Shown one piece after another: positions 16,306 to 26,082 of a stretch of 64,000 nucleotides of DNA. The DNA is from Competibacter_A sp037045535. Lineage in GTDB: Bacteria; Pseudomonadota; Gammaproteobacteria; Competibacterales; Competibacteraceae. The notes beneath the pieces are model-generated. The model did not search any database. It saw nothing but the letters and a program-made list of their open reading frames with translations, and was not told the origin of the DNA. The position numbers and the translations under genes were made by a program. The DNA lies in assembly GCA_037045535.1 (NCBI GenBank), contig JBAOHI010000062.1, positions 1 through 64,000 of the forward strand, in the 5' to 3' direction. Each line of letters opens with the position of its first letter. The first letter of the stretch is position 1.

Positions 16306-17829
16306 ATGCGCGTTAAAGACAGCAAAGAAGGCAATAAAGAGATTCTGCTGGTGGTGGATGCCGTCTCCAACGAGAAAGGAGTCGGCAAGGAGATCATTTT
16401 TGGTGCTCTGGAAGTGGCATTGGCCTCGGCTGCGAAAAAGCGCTACGAGGGTGATCCTGACGTGCGGGTGACGATCAATCGACGTACCGGTAACTACGAA
16501 ACGTTTCGGCGATGGCAGGTTGTGGCCGATTCTGTTCAGATCGAAAGCCCGGACCGGCAGATGGCGCTTCTCGAAGCGCGTGGGATACAAGCAGATGCGC
16601 AAGTCGGCGGATACGTTGAAATTCCCTTGGAAAACGCCGATTTCGGCGGCCGAATCGCCGCCCAGACCGCCAAGCAGGTCATCGTGCAGAAGGTTCGGGA
16701 TGCCGAGCGCGCGCAGATCGTGGATGCTTACCTGCATCGTAAAGGGGAGTTGATCGGCGGCGTGGTTAAGCGTTTGGAACGCGGCGATGTGATCATCGAT
16801 GTTGGTGGTAACGTCGAAGCCAAAATCGCCCGTGAGGATCTCAATCCCCGCGAGTCGTTTCGGCTTGGCGAACGGGTGCGCGGTTATCTCAAGGACGTGC
16901 GGGTCGAAAGCCGTGGCCCCCAACTCTTTATTAGCCGGGTGGTACCGGAGTTTTTAATCGCCCTGTTTACCTTGGAAGTACCCGAAATCAATCAGGGTAT
17001 CATCGAGATCAAGGGCGCTGCCCGCGATCCCGGATCGCGAGCCAAGATCGCGGTCAAGAGCAAGGACACTCGTATCGATCCCGTAGGAGCCTGCGTGGGC
17101 ATGCGCGGCGCACGAGTGCAGAGCGTGACCAACGAACTGGCCGGCGAGCGGATCGATATCGTGCAGTGGGATGACGACCCGGTCCGCTTTGTCATGAACG
17201 CAATGTCGCCGGCCGAGGTCGAGTCTGTTGTCGTGGATGAGGATGCCCATAGCATGGACATCATCGTTGCCGATGAAAAGCAACTGGCCCAGGCTATCGG
17301 CAAGGGAGGCCAGAACGTGCAATTGGCCAGCCGGCTGACCGGCTGGACCCTGAACGTGATGACCAAGGCCCAGGCGCAGGCCAGGCGCGGCCAGGAAGAA
17401 GAGTCCTTGTGCCAGATGTTTGTCGATCAGTTGGGCGTGGACGACGAGATCGCGGGGATATTAGTGCGTGAGGGATTCGCGGGTTTGGAGGAAGTCGCCT
17501 ACGTACCGGTTCACGAAATGTTGGAGATCCCGGAATTCGACGAAGAGATCATCGAAGGGTTGCGTGGGCGGGCGCGCGACGTGCTGCTGACCCGTGCGAT
17601 CGCGGCAGAAGAGCGGCTTGGCGATACCCGTCCATCCGACACCTTGCTGCGGATGGAGGGCATGGATGAGGGACTGGCCTTTTTGTTGGCGAGCCGTGGA
17701 ATTGTGACGATGGACGATCTGGCCGAACTGTCGGTGGACGATCTCAACGAGATCGCGGGACTGGATGACGAACGGGCCGCCAAATTGATCATGACGGCGC
17801 GAGCGCCTTGGTTTTCGAACGAGCGGTAG
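16306..17829 (+). CDS. nusA: Transcription termination/antitermination factor NusA
   Basis: A 507-residue protein binding RNA polymerase and nascent RNA to control pausing and termination. Order: N-terminal polymerase-binding domain (residues 1 to about 125), S1 domain (about 135-200, GELIGGVVKRLERGDVIIDV), KH1 and KH2 (GKGGQNVQLASRLTGW near residues 330-345), then two acidic helix-hairpin-helix repeats at the C terminus (about 360-425 and 435-505), as in E. coli (495 residues). It follows rimP by 43 bp and precedes infB by 25 bp. Confidence 0.97.
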   Translation: MRVKDSKEGNKEILLVVDAVSNEKGVGKEIIFGALEVALASAAKKRYEGDPDVRVTINRRTGNYETFRRWQVVADSVQIESPDRQMALLEARGIQADAQVGGYVEIPLENADFGGRIAAQTAKQVIVQKVRDAERAQIVDAYLHRKGELIGGVVKRLERGDVIIDVGGNVEAKIAREDLNPRESFRLGERVRGYLKDVRVESRGPQLFISRVVPEFLIALFTLEVPEINQGIIEIKGAARDPGSRAKIAVKSKDTRIDPVGACVGMRGARVQSVTNELAGERIDIVQWDDDPVRFVMNAMSPAEVESVVVDEDAHSMDIIVADEKQLAQAIGKGGQNVQLASRLTGWTLNVMTKAQAQARRGQEEESLCQMFVDQLGVDDEIAGILVREGFAGLEEVAYVPVHEMLEIPEFDEEIIEGLRGRARDVLLTRAIAAEERLGDTRPSDTLLRMEGMDEGLAFLLASRGIVTMDDLAELSVDDLNEIAGLDDERAAKLIMTARAPWFSNER

Positions 17830-17854
17830 GACCGGCTCGTCCTGGGGGTGGTAA

Positions 17855-20723
17855 ATGACAGTAACAGTCAAGCAATTTGCGACGGTTGTCGGCATACCGG
17901 TGGATCGCCTGCTGGAACAATTCGCCGAGGCTGGCATCGCGGTTGTCGGAGCGGACGCCACGGTCACGGAAAAGCAGAAAGTGGATTTGTTGACACATCT
18001 GCGAAAGAGTCATGGTAACCCGTTGATTCAAGGAGCGGCGGAGCCCAGGAGAATCACGCTCAAACGCAAAACCCATAGCGAGATCAGAATGGCAGGAGGT
18101 ATGGCGGGGCAGGTCAAGACGGTCAGCGTCGAAGTACGCAAGAAACGGACGTATATCAAGCGCAGCTTGGTTGAAGAGGAAACGCCCCGTCCGCGTGAGG
18201 CCGAGGTACGGCCAGCGGCGCCGGCGCCGGTTGCCGAACTGATCAGTAGAGCCACGGAGGCGCAGCCTGCCCCCGAAGTGAGTCGAACCGGATCGCGGCC
18301 AGTCAAAAGAGCCAACGCCATTTCTGGAAGAGGCTGAAGCGGAAGCTCGCCGGCGCGAGGAGGCTGAAGCGGAAGCTCGCCGGCGCGAGGAGGCTGAAGC
18401 GGAAGCTCGCCGGCGTGAGGAGGCCGAAGCGGAAGCTCGCCGGCGTGAGGAGGCCGAAGCGGAAGCTCGCCGGCGTGAGGAGGCCGAAGCGGAAGCTCGC
18501 CGGCGTGAGGAGGCCGAAGCGGAAGCTCGCCGCCGGGCTGGGCAGGAGGGTCGTCGCAAGCCAGGGGAGCGGCCCACGGCGGCTCGTCCAATCGGAGTGG
18601 GATCGCCTGGAGCTGCGGGGAGCCGATCAGCGGCAAATGCCGACTCGGCCCAGCGTCGGACGGAAGTCGTTGAAGCAACTTCGGAAGTCAGAGCCAAGAA
18701 ACAGCCTGGTCCTTCGCCCGAAGCCAAGACCGGAAAAAAACGCCCAGAATCGCAGGCGCGCGGTCCCAGCAAGCCGCGCAGCGATGCCGGAGTTTCCGAT
18801 GTTTTCTCGCGTCGGGATGAGGTGCAAGAGGAGGAGCGGTTTCCGCCACAGCGGCGAGGCGATTTGCAGCAGATTCTGGATAAGGCCGATCGCCGCAAGC
18901 CAAAGAGCAAGGGCGCTAGAACCCCCGCGCCGGCGTTAGCGCCGCGACACGGGTTCGCTAAACCCACCGCGCCGGTCGTGCGCGAGGTCGCTATCCCTGA
19001 AACCATCAGCGTCGCCGATCTGGCGCAGAAGATGTCGGTCAAGGCGACCGAGGTTATCAAGGCATTTTTAAAGATGGGATTGATGGTCACCATCAATCAG
19101 ATCATCGACCAGGATACTGCTGCGTTGGCTGTATCGGAAATGGGGCATTCCTACAAGATGCTGAAGGAAAACGCCCTTGAGGAAGAGTTAGCCGCCGAGA
19201 CTAACCGTGGCGAAGCCATGCCACGCCCACCGGTAGTGACCATCATGGGGCATGTGGACCACGGCAAAACCTCCTTGCTCGACTATATTCGCCGTACTCG
19301 AGTCGCGGCGGGCGAAGCCGGTGGTATTACCCAACACATCGGTGCCTACCACGTCCGCACTCAGAAAGGGGTGATCACTTTTCTCGATACGCCGGGCCAT
19401 GCCGCTTTCACCGCCATGCGCGCCCGTGGCGCCAAGGCTACCGATGTGGTGGTGCTCGTGGTCGCGGCCGACGACGGTGTAATGCCGCAAACGCTGGAGG
19501 CCATCCAGCACGCTCGCGCCGCGGGTGTGCCGTTGGTGGTGGCGGTTAACAAGATGGACAAGTCCAGCGCTGACCCAGAGCGGGTCAAGAGCGAATTGTC
19601 GGTGCAAGGCGTCATCTCCGAGGAGTGGGGCGGCGATACTCTGTTCGCCTACGTGTCGGCTAAATCCGGCGCCGGTGTGGACGAATTGCTCGATCAAATT
19701 CTCGTGCAGGCCGAGATATTGGAATTGAAGGCGCCAGCGGATGGGCCCGCCAAAGGTGTGGTCATCGAATCCCGGCTGGATAAGGGGCGTGGTCCGGTGG
19801 CGACCGTGCTGGTGCAAAGCGGTACTCTGCACAAAGGCGATATGATTCTAAGCGGACTCGAATACGGTCGAGTGCGTGCCATGCTGAATGAGACCGGGCA
19901 AAGTATCGGCGAGGCTGGACCCTCGATCCCGGTCGAAGTGCTTGGCCTGTCGGGCGCTCCCCGGGCCGGCGATGAAGTCATCGTGGTCACCGATGAGCGT
20001 AAGGCCCGCGAGATCGCCCTGTTTCGGCAGAACAAACTCCGCGAGGAGCAAGCCCGTAAACCTGCGATCAGCCTGGATGACATTTCCAAGCAGTTTGAAT
20101 CTGGCCAGGTCAATATCCTCAACGCGGTGCTCAAAGCCGACGTGCAGGGTTCTGCCGAGGCCATCGTTGACGCGCTGACCCGCTTGTCCACCGACGAGGT
20201 ACAGGTCAAGATTATCGCCAGTGGCGTTGGCGGCATCAATGAATCGGACGTCAATCTGGCTCGCAACGCGAAGGCCATCGTCATCGGTTTCAATGTGCGC
20301 GCCGACGGTGTCGCTAAGAAGTTGGCCGAAGAAGAAGGGTTAAAGCTGCACTATTACAGCATCATTTACGAACTGATCGATGATGTAAAACGGGCGATGG
20401 TGGGTATGCTCAAGCCCGAGTTTAGGGAACAAATCATCGGATTAGCCGAAGTACGCGGCGTGTTTCGCTCGCCCAAGTTCGGAGTGGTGGCCGGCTGCAT
20501 GGTGGTCGATGGGGTGGTGCGCCGCAATAATCCGATCCGCGTGTTGCGCCAGAACGTCGTGATCTTCGAAGGCGCGCTGGATTCGTTGCGACGCTTCAAG
20601 GACGACGTGAGCGAGGTCCGGGCGGGCATGGAATGCGGTATGGGTGTGCGTAACTACAACGATATCCGTGAGGGCGACCACATTGAGGTGTTCGAACGGG
20701 TACAAGTGGAACGTACCTTGTAG
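17855..20723 (+). CDS. infB: Translation initiation factor IF-2, interrupted by one frameshift
   Basis: Reads as two open segments: 17855-18337 (N-terminal IF2 domain, MTVTVKQFATVVGIPVDRLL) and, in the next frame, from after 18281 to 20723 (708 residues from a GTG at 18597, plus the repeat region before it). Joined, the protein would be about 955 residues (E. coli 890). The GTPase motifs are intact: GHVDHGKT, DTPGHAAF, NKMDK and SAK; domains III and IV follow to ERVQVERTL. The shift must lie in 18282-18334. Removing one A from the AAAA at 18305-18308 gives a continuous frame (PVKEPTPFLEEAEAEA), so a one-base insertion is the simplest cause. IF2 is essential, so this is more likely a sequence error than a dead gene. 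Seven 30-bp repeats lie just behind the shift. Confidence 0.93.
18327..18536 (+). repeat. Seven tandem 30-bp repeats inside infB
   Basis: Seven consecutive 30-bp units, from 18327-18356 to 18507-18536, each coding for the decapeptide EEAEAEARRR in the infB frame. Units differ only at a few positions (GCT/GCC, CGC/CGT). The charged pattern should form a long single alpha helix or coiled coil in the linker between IF2 domain N and the GTPase domain, a region of variable length in the family. Tandem identity makes copy number prone to change and to assembly collapse. Confidence 0.95.
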
Positions 20724-20751
20724 CGGGATCGCGGAAACGAGTCGAGCGATA

Positions 20752-21165
20752 ATGAAGACTTTTCCGCGTACTCGCCGAATCGGCGAGCAGATTCGGCGCG
20801 AGCTGGCGGAGCTGATCCGTGATGAGTTGCGCGATTCGCGACTGACGTTGATCTCGATGACCAGTGTTGAGGTTAGCCGCGATTTGGCGTATGCCCGGAT
20901 TTACGTCACCTTGGTGGGCGATCCGACCGAGCGGGCCGAGCGAGTAGCCGAGCTCAACCGCGCCGCACCCCTATTGCGGCGGGAGCTGGGCCGGCGCATG
21001 CACATTCGCACGGTGCCGGCGCTGGAGTTTCGTTACGACGAGGTTGTCGAACACGGCGCACGCCTATCGGCCCTGATCGACGCGGCGGTGGCAGCCGATA
21101 CTCGCAAGCATCGTGATGCCATCGAGCCAACGGCGGATGATACTGGTTCGGAGGATTCCTCGTGA
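20752..21165 (+). CDS. rbfA: 30S ribosome-binding factor RbfA
   Basis: A 137-residue KH-like protein for late 16S rRNA 5'-end maturation and cold adaptation. Family stretches: RTRRIGEQIRRELAELI at the start, DLAYARIYVTLVGD in the middle, RRELGRRMHIRTVPALEFRYDE toward the end. The ATG at 20752 is chosen because the longer frame only reads the end of infB. Its stop overlaps the truB GTG start. Confidence 0.95.
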   Translation: MKTFPRTRRIGEQIRRELAELIRDELRDSRLTLISMTSVEVSRDLAYARIYVTLVGDPTERAERVAELNRAAPLLRRELGRRMHIRTVPALEFRYDEVVEHGARLSALIDAAVAADTRKHRDAIEPTADDTGSEDSS

Positions 21166-22076
21166 CCAAGAATGACCGCCGTCCGGTCAACGGGGTACTG
21201 CTACTGGATAAGCCGGTCGGCTGGACATCCAACGCTGCGCTTCAAACGGTCAAGCGACTCTATCGGGCGCAAAAAGCCGGTCATACTGGTAGTCTCGATC
21301 CACTGGCTAGCGGCCTGTTGCCAATTTGTTTGGGCGAAGCCACCAAATTGTCCGGGCTATTGTTGAACGCCGATAAGTCCTATCGGTTTACCTGCCGATT
21401 GGGGGTTACAACCGTTACCGGCGACGCCGAAGGCGAAGTGCTTGCCACCCGACCGGTCGGTGTCTTGAGCCGTGAACGGATCGAAGCCGCGCTGCGCCAG
21501 TTTGTCGGTCCGATCTGGCAAATCCCCCCTATGTATTCGGCGGTAAAACGGGATGGCCAACCGCTCTACAAGCTGGCGCGCCGGGGCATCGAAGTCGAAC
21601 GCGCACCGCGTGAGGTGGTGGTTCACACCTTGCGCTTGCTGCGTCAGGACGCTGAAGAGTTGGAATGCGAATTGTGCTGTTCCAAGGGGACCTACGTCAG
21701 GACGCTGGCTATCGATCTGGGTGAAGCCCTGGGCTGCGGTGCCCATGTTTCGGCTTTGCGCCGCACCGCCGTGGCGCCTTACGATGCGGCGCGGATGGTT
21801 ACGCTGGATACGCTACACGAAGTAGCTGAGCAAGAAGAAGGGCTTGCGGCGCTGGATCAGTGGTTATTGCCTGTGGATAGTGCGGTGGCTGACTGGCCGG
21901 CAGTGAGCGTTTTGGGAGATTCCGCCTTCTACCTGCGGCAAGGCCAGCCTGTGCTGGTGCCGCGAGCGCCTACTTGCGGCTGGGTGCGGTTGTACCAGGG
22001 GGAGCAGCGCTTTTTGGGTATTGGCGAGATTCTCGACGATGGCCGGGTTGCGCCGCGCCGGCTGGTGGTTCACTAA
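21162..22076 (+). CDS. truB: tRNA pseudouridine(55) synthase TruB
   Basis: A 304-residue protein making pseudouridine 55 in the T loop of tRNAs. N-terminal LLLDKPVGWTSN, catalytic Asp in HTGSLDPLASGLLP (near residue 45), the family stretch QIPPMYSAVKRDGQPLYKLAR and GTYVRTLAIDLGEALG are all present, with a C-terminal PUA-like domain. The GTG start overlaps the rbfA stop by four bases, indicating coupling. Confidence 0.96.
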   Translation: MTKNDRRPVNGVLLLDKPVGWTSNAALQTVKRLYRAQKAGHTGSLDPLASGLLPICLGEATKLSGLLLNADKSYRFTCRLGVTTVTGDAEGEVLATRPVGVLSRERIEAALRQFVGPIWQIPPMYSAVKRDGQPLYKLARRGIEVERAPREVVVHTLRLLRQDAEELECELCCSKGTYVRTLAIDLGEALGCGAHVSALRRTAVAPYDAARMVTLDTLHEVAEQEEGLAALDQWLLPVDSAVADWPAVSVLGDSAFYLRQGQPVLVPRAPTCGWVRLYQGEQRFLGIGEILDDGRVAPRRLVVH

Positions 22077-22171
22077 TCTCGTCGGCGTTCACTTGTTGGT
22101 TGTCCCTACTGGGGTTACCATTCATCATTTGGTTTAAATAATTGATCGAATCCGAATTGGAGTTTTAGTCG

Positions 22172-22441
22172 ATGGCGATTAGTACCGAACAGAAGGCCCA
22201 GGTGGTACGGGATTTTCAGTGTGGCCCCACCGACACCGGTTCACCGGAGGTCCAGGTTGCCCTGCTGACCAATCGTATCAATGGTCTGCAATCGCATTTC
22301 AGCGACCATAAAAAGGACCACCACTCCCGGCGCGGCCTACTGAAAATGGTCAACCAGCGCCGTAAGTTGCTGGACTACTTGAAAAGCAAGGATCTGCAAC
22401 GCTACCAGAATTTGATCAGCCGCCTCGGCCTGCGTCGTTGA
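22172..22441 (+). CDS. rpsO: 30S ribosomal protein S15
   Basis: An 89-residue protein, exactly the usual length. Typical stretches: TGSPEVQVALLTNRINGLQ, HFSDHKKDHHSRRGLLKMV and QRRKLLDYLK. It binds the 16S rRNA central domain early in 30S assembly. The 95-bp AT-richer gap after truB may hold its own promoter, and the order rpsO-pnp is conserved. Confidence 0.98.
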   Translation: MAISTEQKAQVVRDFQCGPTDTGSPEVQVALLTNRINGLQSHFSDHKKDHHSRRGLLKMVNQRRKLLDYLKSKDLQRYQNLISRLGLRR

Positions 22442-22478
22442 GGTTTTTTCGCCGATTTTCTCTGCATAGGACGCTTTC

Positions 22479-24560
22479 GTGACGCCCATCAAGAAGACAT
22501 TTCAATACGGTCAGCACACGGTCACCCTGGAAACCGGCGAAATCGCCCGGCAGGCCAGCGGTGCGGTGCTGGTGAATATGGCCGATACCGTGGTGCTGGT
22601 CACCATGGTTGCCGCCCGAGAAACCGAGGAGGGTCGGGATTTTCTCCCGCTGCGAGTGGATTATCAGGAGCGCAGCTACGCGGCAGGCCGCATTCCCGGC
22701 GGTTTTTTCCGTCGTGAAGGGCGCCCCTCCGAGAGCGAGACGCTAACCGCCCGGCTGATTGATCGCCCTCTGCGCCCATTGTTTCCCAACGGCTTCACGA
22801 ACGACTCGCAGATTGTCGCCACCTTGCTTTCCCTGAACAACCAAGTCGATCCGGAAATTCCGGCGATGCTTGGCGCATCGGCGGCGGTGGCGCTGTCTGG
22901 TGTTCCGTTCCAGGGCCCGATTGGAGCGGCCCGGGTCGGCTATCGCGACGGCCAATACCTGCTGAATCCGACCCGTCGCGAAGTGAAAACCTCGCGGCTG
23001 GATCTGGTGGTGGCTGGAACCGAGCGAGCGGTGCTAATGGTGGAATCCGAAGCGGATCAGTTGCCCGAAGAGGTCATGCTCGGTGCCGTGATGTTCGGTC
23101 ATGAACAAATGCAGGTGGCTATCCGTGCCATCAACGAACTGGTGGTGGAGGCGGGCATCCAGCCGTGGGATTGGCAGCCGCCGGCCGGCGACGAGGTGCT
23201 GACGGACGCCGTGCGCACGGCCGCCGAGGCCGCCTTGGTCGAAGCCTATCAGATTCCCGAAAAGCTGAACCGTCAGCAGCGGGTGCACGAAATTCAGGAG
23301 CATTTGGTTGCACGGCTGACCACGCAAGAACCGGATCGCTGGTCGGCGTCGGCGGTCGGTAATGCTTTTTCGACGCTGGAGAAAAAAGTGGTGCGAGGCC
23401 AGGTTCTGGCCGGTCAGTCGCGTATCGATGGCCGCGATACTCGCACCGTGCGACCAATCACGATCCGGGTCGGCGTATTACCGCGCACCCACGGCTCGGC
23501 GTTGTTCACTCGTGGTGAAACTCAAGCCTTGGTCGTCACCACGCTCGGTACCGACAAGGATGCCCAGATCATCGATGCCATCGAAGGCGAATATCGCCAG
23601 CCTTTCCTGTTCCACTACAATTTTCCTCCCTACTCGGTCGGGGAAACCGGTCAAGTCGGTAGCCCCAAGCGCCGGGAAGTCGGGCATGGCCGGCTGGCCA
23701 AGCGTGGCGTGCAAGCTGTGATGCCCACTCCCGAACAGTTTCCCTATACAGTCCGGGTAGTGTCGGAAATCACTGAATCCAACGGATCCAGTTCCATGGC
23801 TTCGGTCTGCGGGGCCAGCCTGTCGCTGATGGATGCTGGCGTGCCGATCAAGGCGCCGGTGGCTGGGATCGCCATGGGCCTGATCAAGGATGCCGACCGT
23901 TTTGCGGTGCTGACCGACATCATTGGCGATGAGGATCATTTGGGCGATATGGACTTCAAGGTGGCGGGTACTACGACCGGCGTCACTGCCTTGCAAATGG
24001 ATATCAAAATCGATGGCATCACTCGCGAGATCATGGAGCAGGCACTGGCTCAAGCCCGCGAGGGACGATTGCATATTCTGGGCAAGATGGCTGAAATCAT
24101 CACCCAGTCACGCCAGGAGCTTTCGGAACATGCCCCGCGCTTTACTACCTTGCGCATCAACCCCGAGAAAATCCGAGACGTGATCGGCAAGGGTGGCGTG
24201 ACCATTCGCGCCATCACCGAAGAGACGGGTACCACCATCGATATTGCCGATGATGGCACGATCAAGATCGCTTCGGTGAACAAGGAAGCCGGCGACGAGG
24301 CCCGCCGTCGTATTGAGCAGATCACCGCTGATGTCGAAGTCGGTCAAATCTATGAGGGCAAGGTGGTTCGCATTATGGATTTTGGTGCGTTCGTGACGAT
24401 TTTGCCAGGTCGCGACGGCATGGTGCACATCTCGCAAATTTGCGAGGAGCGTGTGCAGAACGTCAGCGATAAGCTAGCGGTAGGCGACTTCGTCAAGGTC
24501 AAGGTTCTCGAGATCGACAAGCAAGGTCGTGTTCGCTTGAGCATGAAGGGCCTGAGTTAA
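22479..24560 (+). CDS. pnp: Polyribonucleotide nucleotidyltransferase (PNPase)
   Basis: A 693-residue protein (E. coli 711), GTG start. Two RNase PH-like domains (first about residues 1-210, second about 310-540 with GDEDHLGDMDFKVAGT as catalytic core) are joined by a helical domain; then the KH domain (VIGKGGVTIRAITEETG, about 565-582) and the S1 domain (GKVVRIMDFGAFVTILPGRD, about 625-645) follow. It degrades RNA 3' to 5' with phosphate and partners with RNase E in the degradosome. Last gene of the operon. Confidence 0.97.
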   Translation: MTPIKKTFQYGQHTVTLETGEIARQASGAVLVNMADTVVLVTMVAARETEEGRDFLPLRVDYQERSYAAGRIPGGFFRREGRPSESETLTARLIDRPLRPLFPNGFTNDSQIVATLLSLNNQVDPEIPAMLGASAAVALSGVPFQGPIGAARVGYRDGQYLLNPTRREVKTSRLDLVVAGTERAVLMVESEADQLPEEVMLGAVMFGHEQMQVAIRAINELVVEAGIQPWDWQPPAGDEVLTDAVRTAAEAALVEAYQIPEKLNRQQRVHEIQEHLVARLTTQEPDRWSASAVGNAFSTLEKKVVRGQVLAGQSRIDGRDTRTVRPITIRVGVLPRTHGSALFTRGETQALVVTTLGTDKDAQIIDAIEGEYRQPFLFHYNFPPYSVGETGQVGSPKRREVGHGRLAKRGVQAVMPTPEQFPYTVRVVSEITESNGSSSMASVCGASLSLMDAGVPIKAPVAGIAMGLIKDADRFAVLTDIIGDEDHLGDMDFKVAGTTTGVTALQMDIKIDGITREIMEQALAQAREGRLHILGKMAEIITQSRQELSEHAPRFTTLRINPEKIRDVIGKGGVTIRAITEETGTTIDIADDGTIKIASVNKEAGDEARRRIEQITADVEVGQIYEGKVVRIMDFGAFVTILPGRDGMVHISQICEERVQNVSDKLAVGDFVKVKVLEIDKQGRVRLSMKGLS

Positions 24561-24640
24561 ACGCGAGCGGGCTATGTCTGTCGTGATGGGCCGCACCAAT
24601 ATTGCGGATGCGTTGCGTTGGCGTGCGGTTGACGATGGGT

Positions 24641-24670
24641 TGCCCACTCTGGATTGTCGAAGAGTGGGCA
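24641..24670. terminator. Ten-bp perfect hairpin downstream of pnp
   Basis: TGCCCACTCT (24641-24650) and AGAGTGGGCA (24661-24670) with a ten-base loop, 80 bp after the pnp stop. No T run follows, so it is a transcript-end stabiliser or a Rho-dependent end rather than a classic terminator. Confidence 0.4.
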
Positions 24671-25069
24671 CATGGTTCGGTATTGAGAGGATCACTGTCA
24701 TCGGGGCGTTGAACCTGGCTCATGGAATAGCGGCGGCCATGGTATCCACCCAACGGCCGCAGTCTTCGAGTGTGTCCAAAAACAGCTCCCGACCCCACGA
24801 CCTTGCCACAATCGCCTGTGTCCACCCGATGCTAGGAAACCAGATGGGTAGTGAGGGCGATTGTGCTTGCTCCGTCCACATACTTAGCATATAGTAATAA
24901 AAACTTAGCGCGTATGATTCTTGAGTTGGTGAATTTGTTCGTCCTCCATAACGCCCTCTTTCAAGTCGGTAATTCAGTTCGGTCATTTTCCCTTTCTTGA
25001 TTCTCGTGCGATTTCCCTGGGTTTGATCCCGGTTGTTCTCAACATCTGTTTCAGGAAACACGAAGCTCC
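24671..25069. other. 400-bp region before the cold-shock gene
   Basis: No recognisable gene. A minus-strand reading frame of about 88 residues (24720-24986, starting MTELNYRLERGRYGGR) resembles nothing I know and has no clear ribosome site. The part next to the cold-shock gene (about 24900-25069) is AT-richer and may be its long 5' leader, as cold-shock mRNAs often have. Confidence 0.4.
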
Positions 25070-25276
25070 ATGGTCACTGGCACGGTCAAATGGTTTAACG
25101 AATCTAAAGGTTACGGTTTCATCACGCCCGATAGCGGCGGAGATGATTTGTTCGCGCATTTCTCAGCTATTCAGGCACGCGGCTTCAAGACGCTCAGGGA
25201 AAATCAGAAGGTTTCCTTTGATGTCACGACCGGCCCCAAAGGTAAACAAGCGACCAATATCCACCCGCTAGATTAG
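25070..25276 (+). CDS. Cold-shock domain protein (CspA family)
   Basis: A 68-residue single cold-shock domain, the usual length. It has the TGTVKWFNESKGYGFI start with RNP1 (KGYGFI), the RNP2-like LFAHFSAI, and the GPKGKQATNI end. It binds single-stranded RNA/DNA as a chaperone. Which Csp paralogue it is cannot be told. A strong bidirectional terminator follows 25 bp after the stop. Confidence 0.95.
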   Translation: MVTGTVKWFNESKGYGFITPDSGGDDLFAHFSAIQARGFKTLRENQKVSFDVTTGPKGKQATNIHPLD

Positions 25277-25300
25277 AATTATTCGGTAATTTGATCTTCT

Positions 25301-25329
25301 AAAAGGCCCGGTCTCGTACCGGGCCTTTT
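25301..25329. terminator. Bidirectional Rho-independent terminator
   Basis: Stem AAAAGGCCCGGT (25301-25312) and ACCGGGCCTTTT (25318-25329), loop CTCGT. The A and T ends allow use from both sides, closing the cold-shock gene (+) and the biotin operon (-), whose last gene ends five bases away. Confidence 0.92.
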
Positions 25330-25333
25330 GTAT

Positions 25334-26059
25334 TCAGAACCCCTTTCCCTGTTCTCCAGCATATTGGGTTTGGATATCGCGGGAAGGAAGGTCGAGTCTT
25401 GGCAGAGCGGACAAGCGAAGTCCTAAGGCGGCTTGCTCCGGTCTAATGCCGCAAGGCGTGACGCCAAACAACGGGGCGTTTAGACGAACTCGCAAAGCGT
25501 CCAGATTTTCCTCGAAGCGATCCATGGTTGAGTCGAGCTGGTTGGCGATCCACCCCACCAAGTGCAAACCTCGACCCGCGATAGCCTCGGCGGTCAGCAG
25601 CGCATGATTGAGGCAGCCTAAGCGCATTCCCACCACTAAAACGACCGGCAACGCCAAAATTTGTGCGAGATCGGCCGTATCGTGCATCTCGTCCAACGGT
25701 ACCCGGAACCCACCGACGCCTTCTACCCACACCACGTCCGCCAGTGTCCGCAACTGCTCGAACGCCCGTCGAATCACCACGATGTCGATAGGGCGGCCGG
25801 CCTCGCAGGCGGCAATGTGTGGTGCGATGGCCGGTGCGTAGAGGAAGGGATTCACCCATTCCAGCGGTGGTGTGATGGAACTAGCCGACAGTAATTGCGT
25901 GACATCGCCGTTGCGACCATCCGCTTCGACCCCCGCCGCAATCGGTTTCATACCGACAGCTGTCATGCCCAGCTGGCGCGTGGCATGCAGCAGAGCGCAA
26001 GTGACATGCGTTTTACCCACGCCGGTATCGGTGCCAGTCACGAAAAACGCCTGTCGCAT
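25334..26059 (-). CDS. bioD: Dethiobiotin synthetase
   Basis: A 241-residue ATP-dependent ligase closing the ureido ring of dethiobiotin from DAPA and CO2. N-terminal P-loop GTDTGVGKTHV (residues about 8-18); MKPIAAGVEADGRNGD and WVEGVGGFRVPL follow as in BioD. Last gene of bioBAFCD, 23 bp after bioC, with the shared terminator right behind it. Confidence 0.95.
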   Translation of the reverse strand: MRQAFFVTGTDTGVGKTHVTCALLHATRQLGMTAVGMKPIAAGVEADGRNGDVTQLLSASSITPPLEWVNPFLYAPAIAPHIAACEAGRPIDIVVIRRAFEQLRTLADVVWVEGVGGFRVPLDEMHDTADLAQILALPVVLVVGMRLGCLNHALLTAEAIAGRGLHLVGWIANQLDSTMDRFEENLDALRVRLNAPLFGVTPCGIRPEQAALGLRLSALPRLDLPSRDIQTQYAGEQGKGF

Positions 26060-26082
26060 GGTTCGATTCCCCAGCGATGCGA

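Noticed and set aside
18327..18536. Possible CRISPR array
   Set aside because: The units are directly adjacent with no spacers and encode an in-frame peptide; no cas genes are nearby.
17789..19096. A 435-codon frame on the minus strand opposite infB, with a repeated SSRRRASASA pattern
   Set aside because: The repeat is only the antisense of the 30-bp infB repeat; the plus strand has clear IF2 domains.
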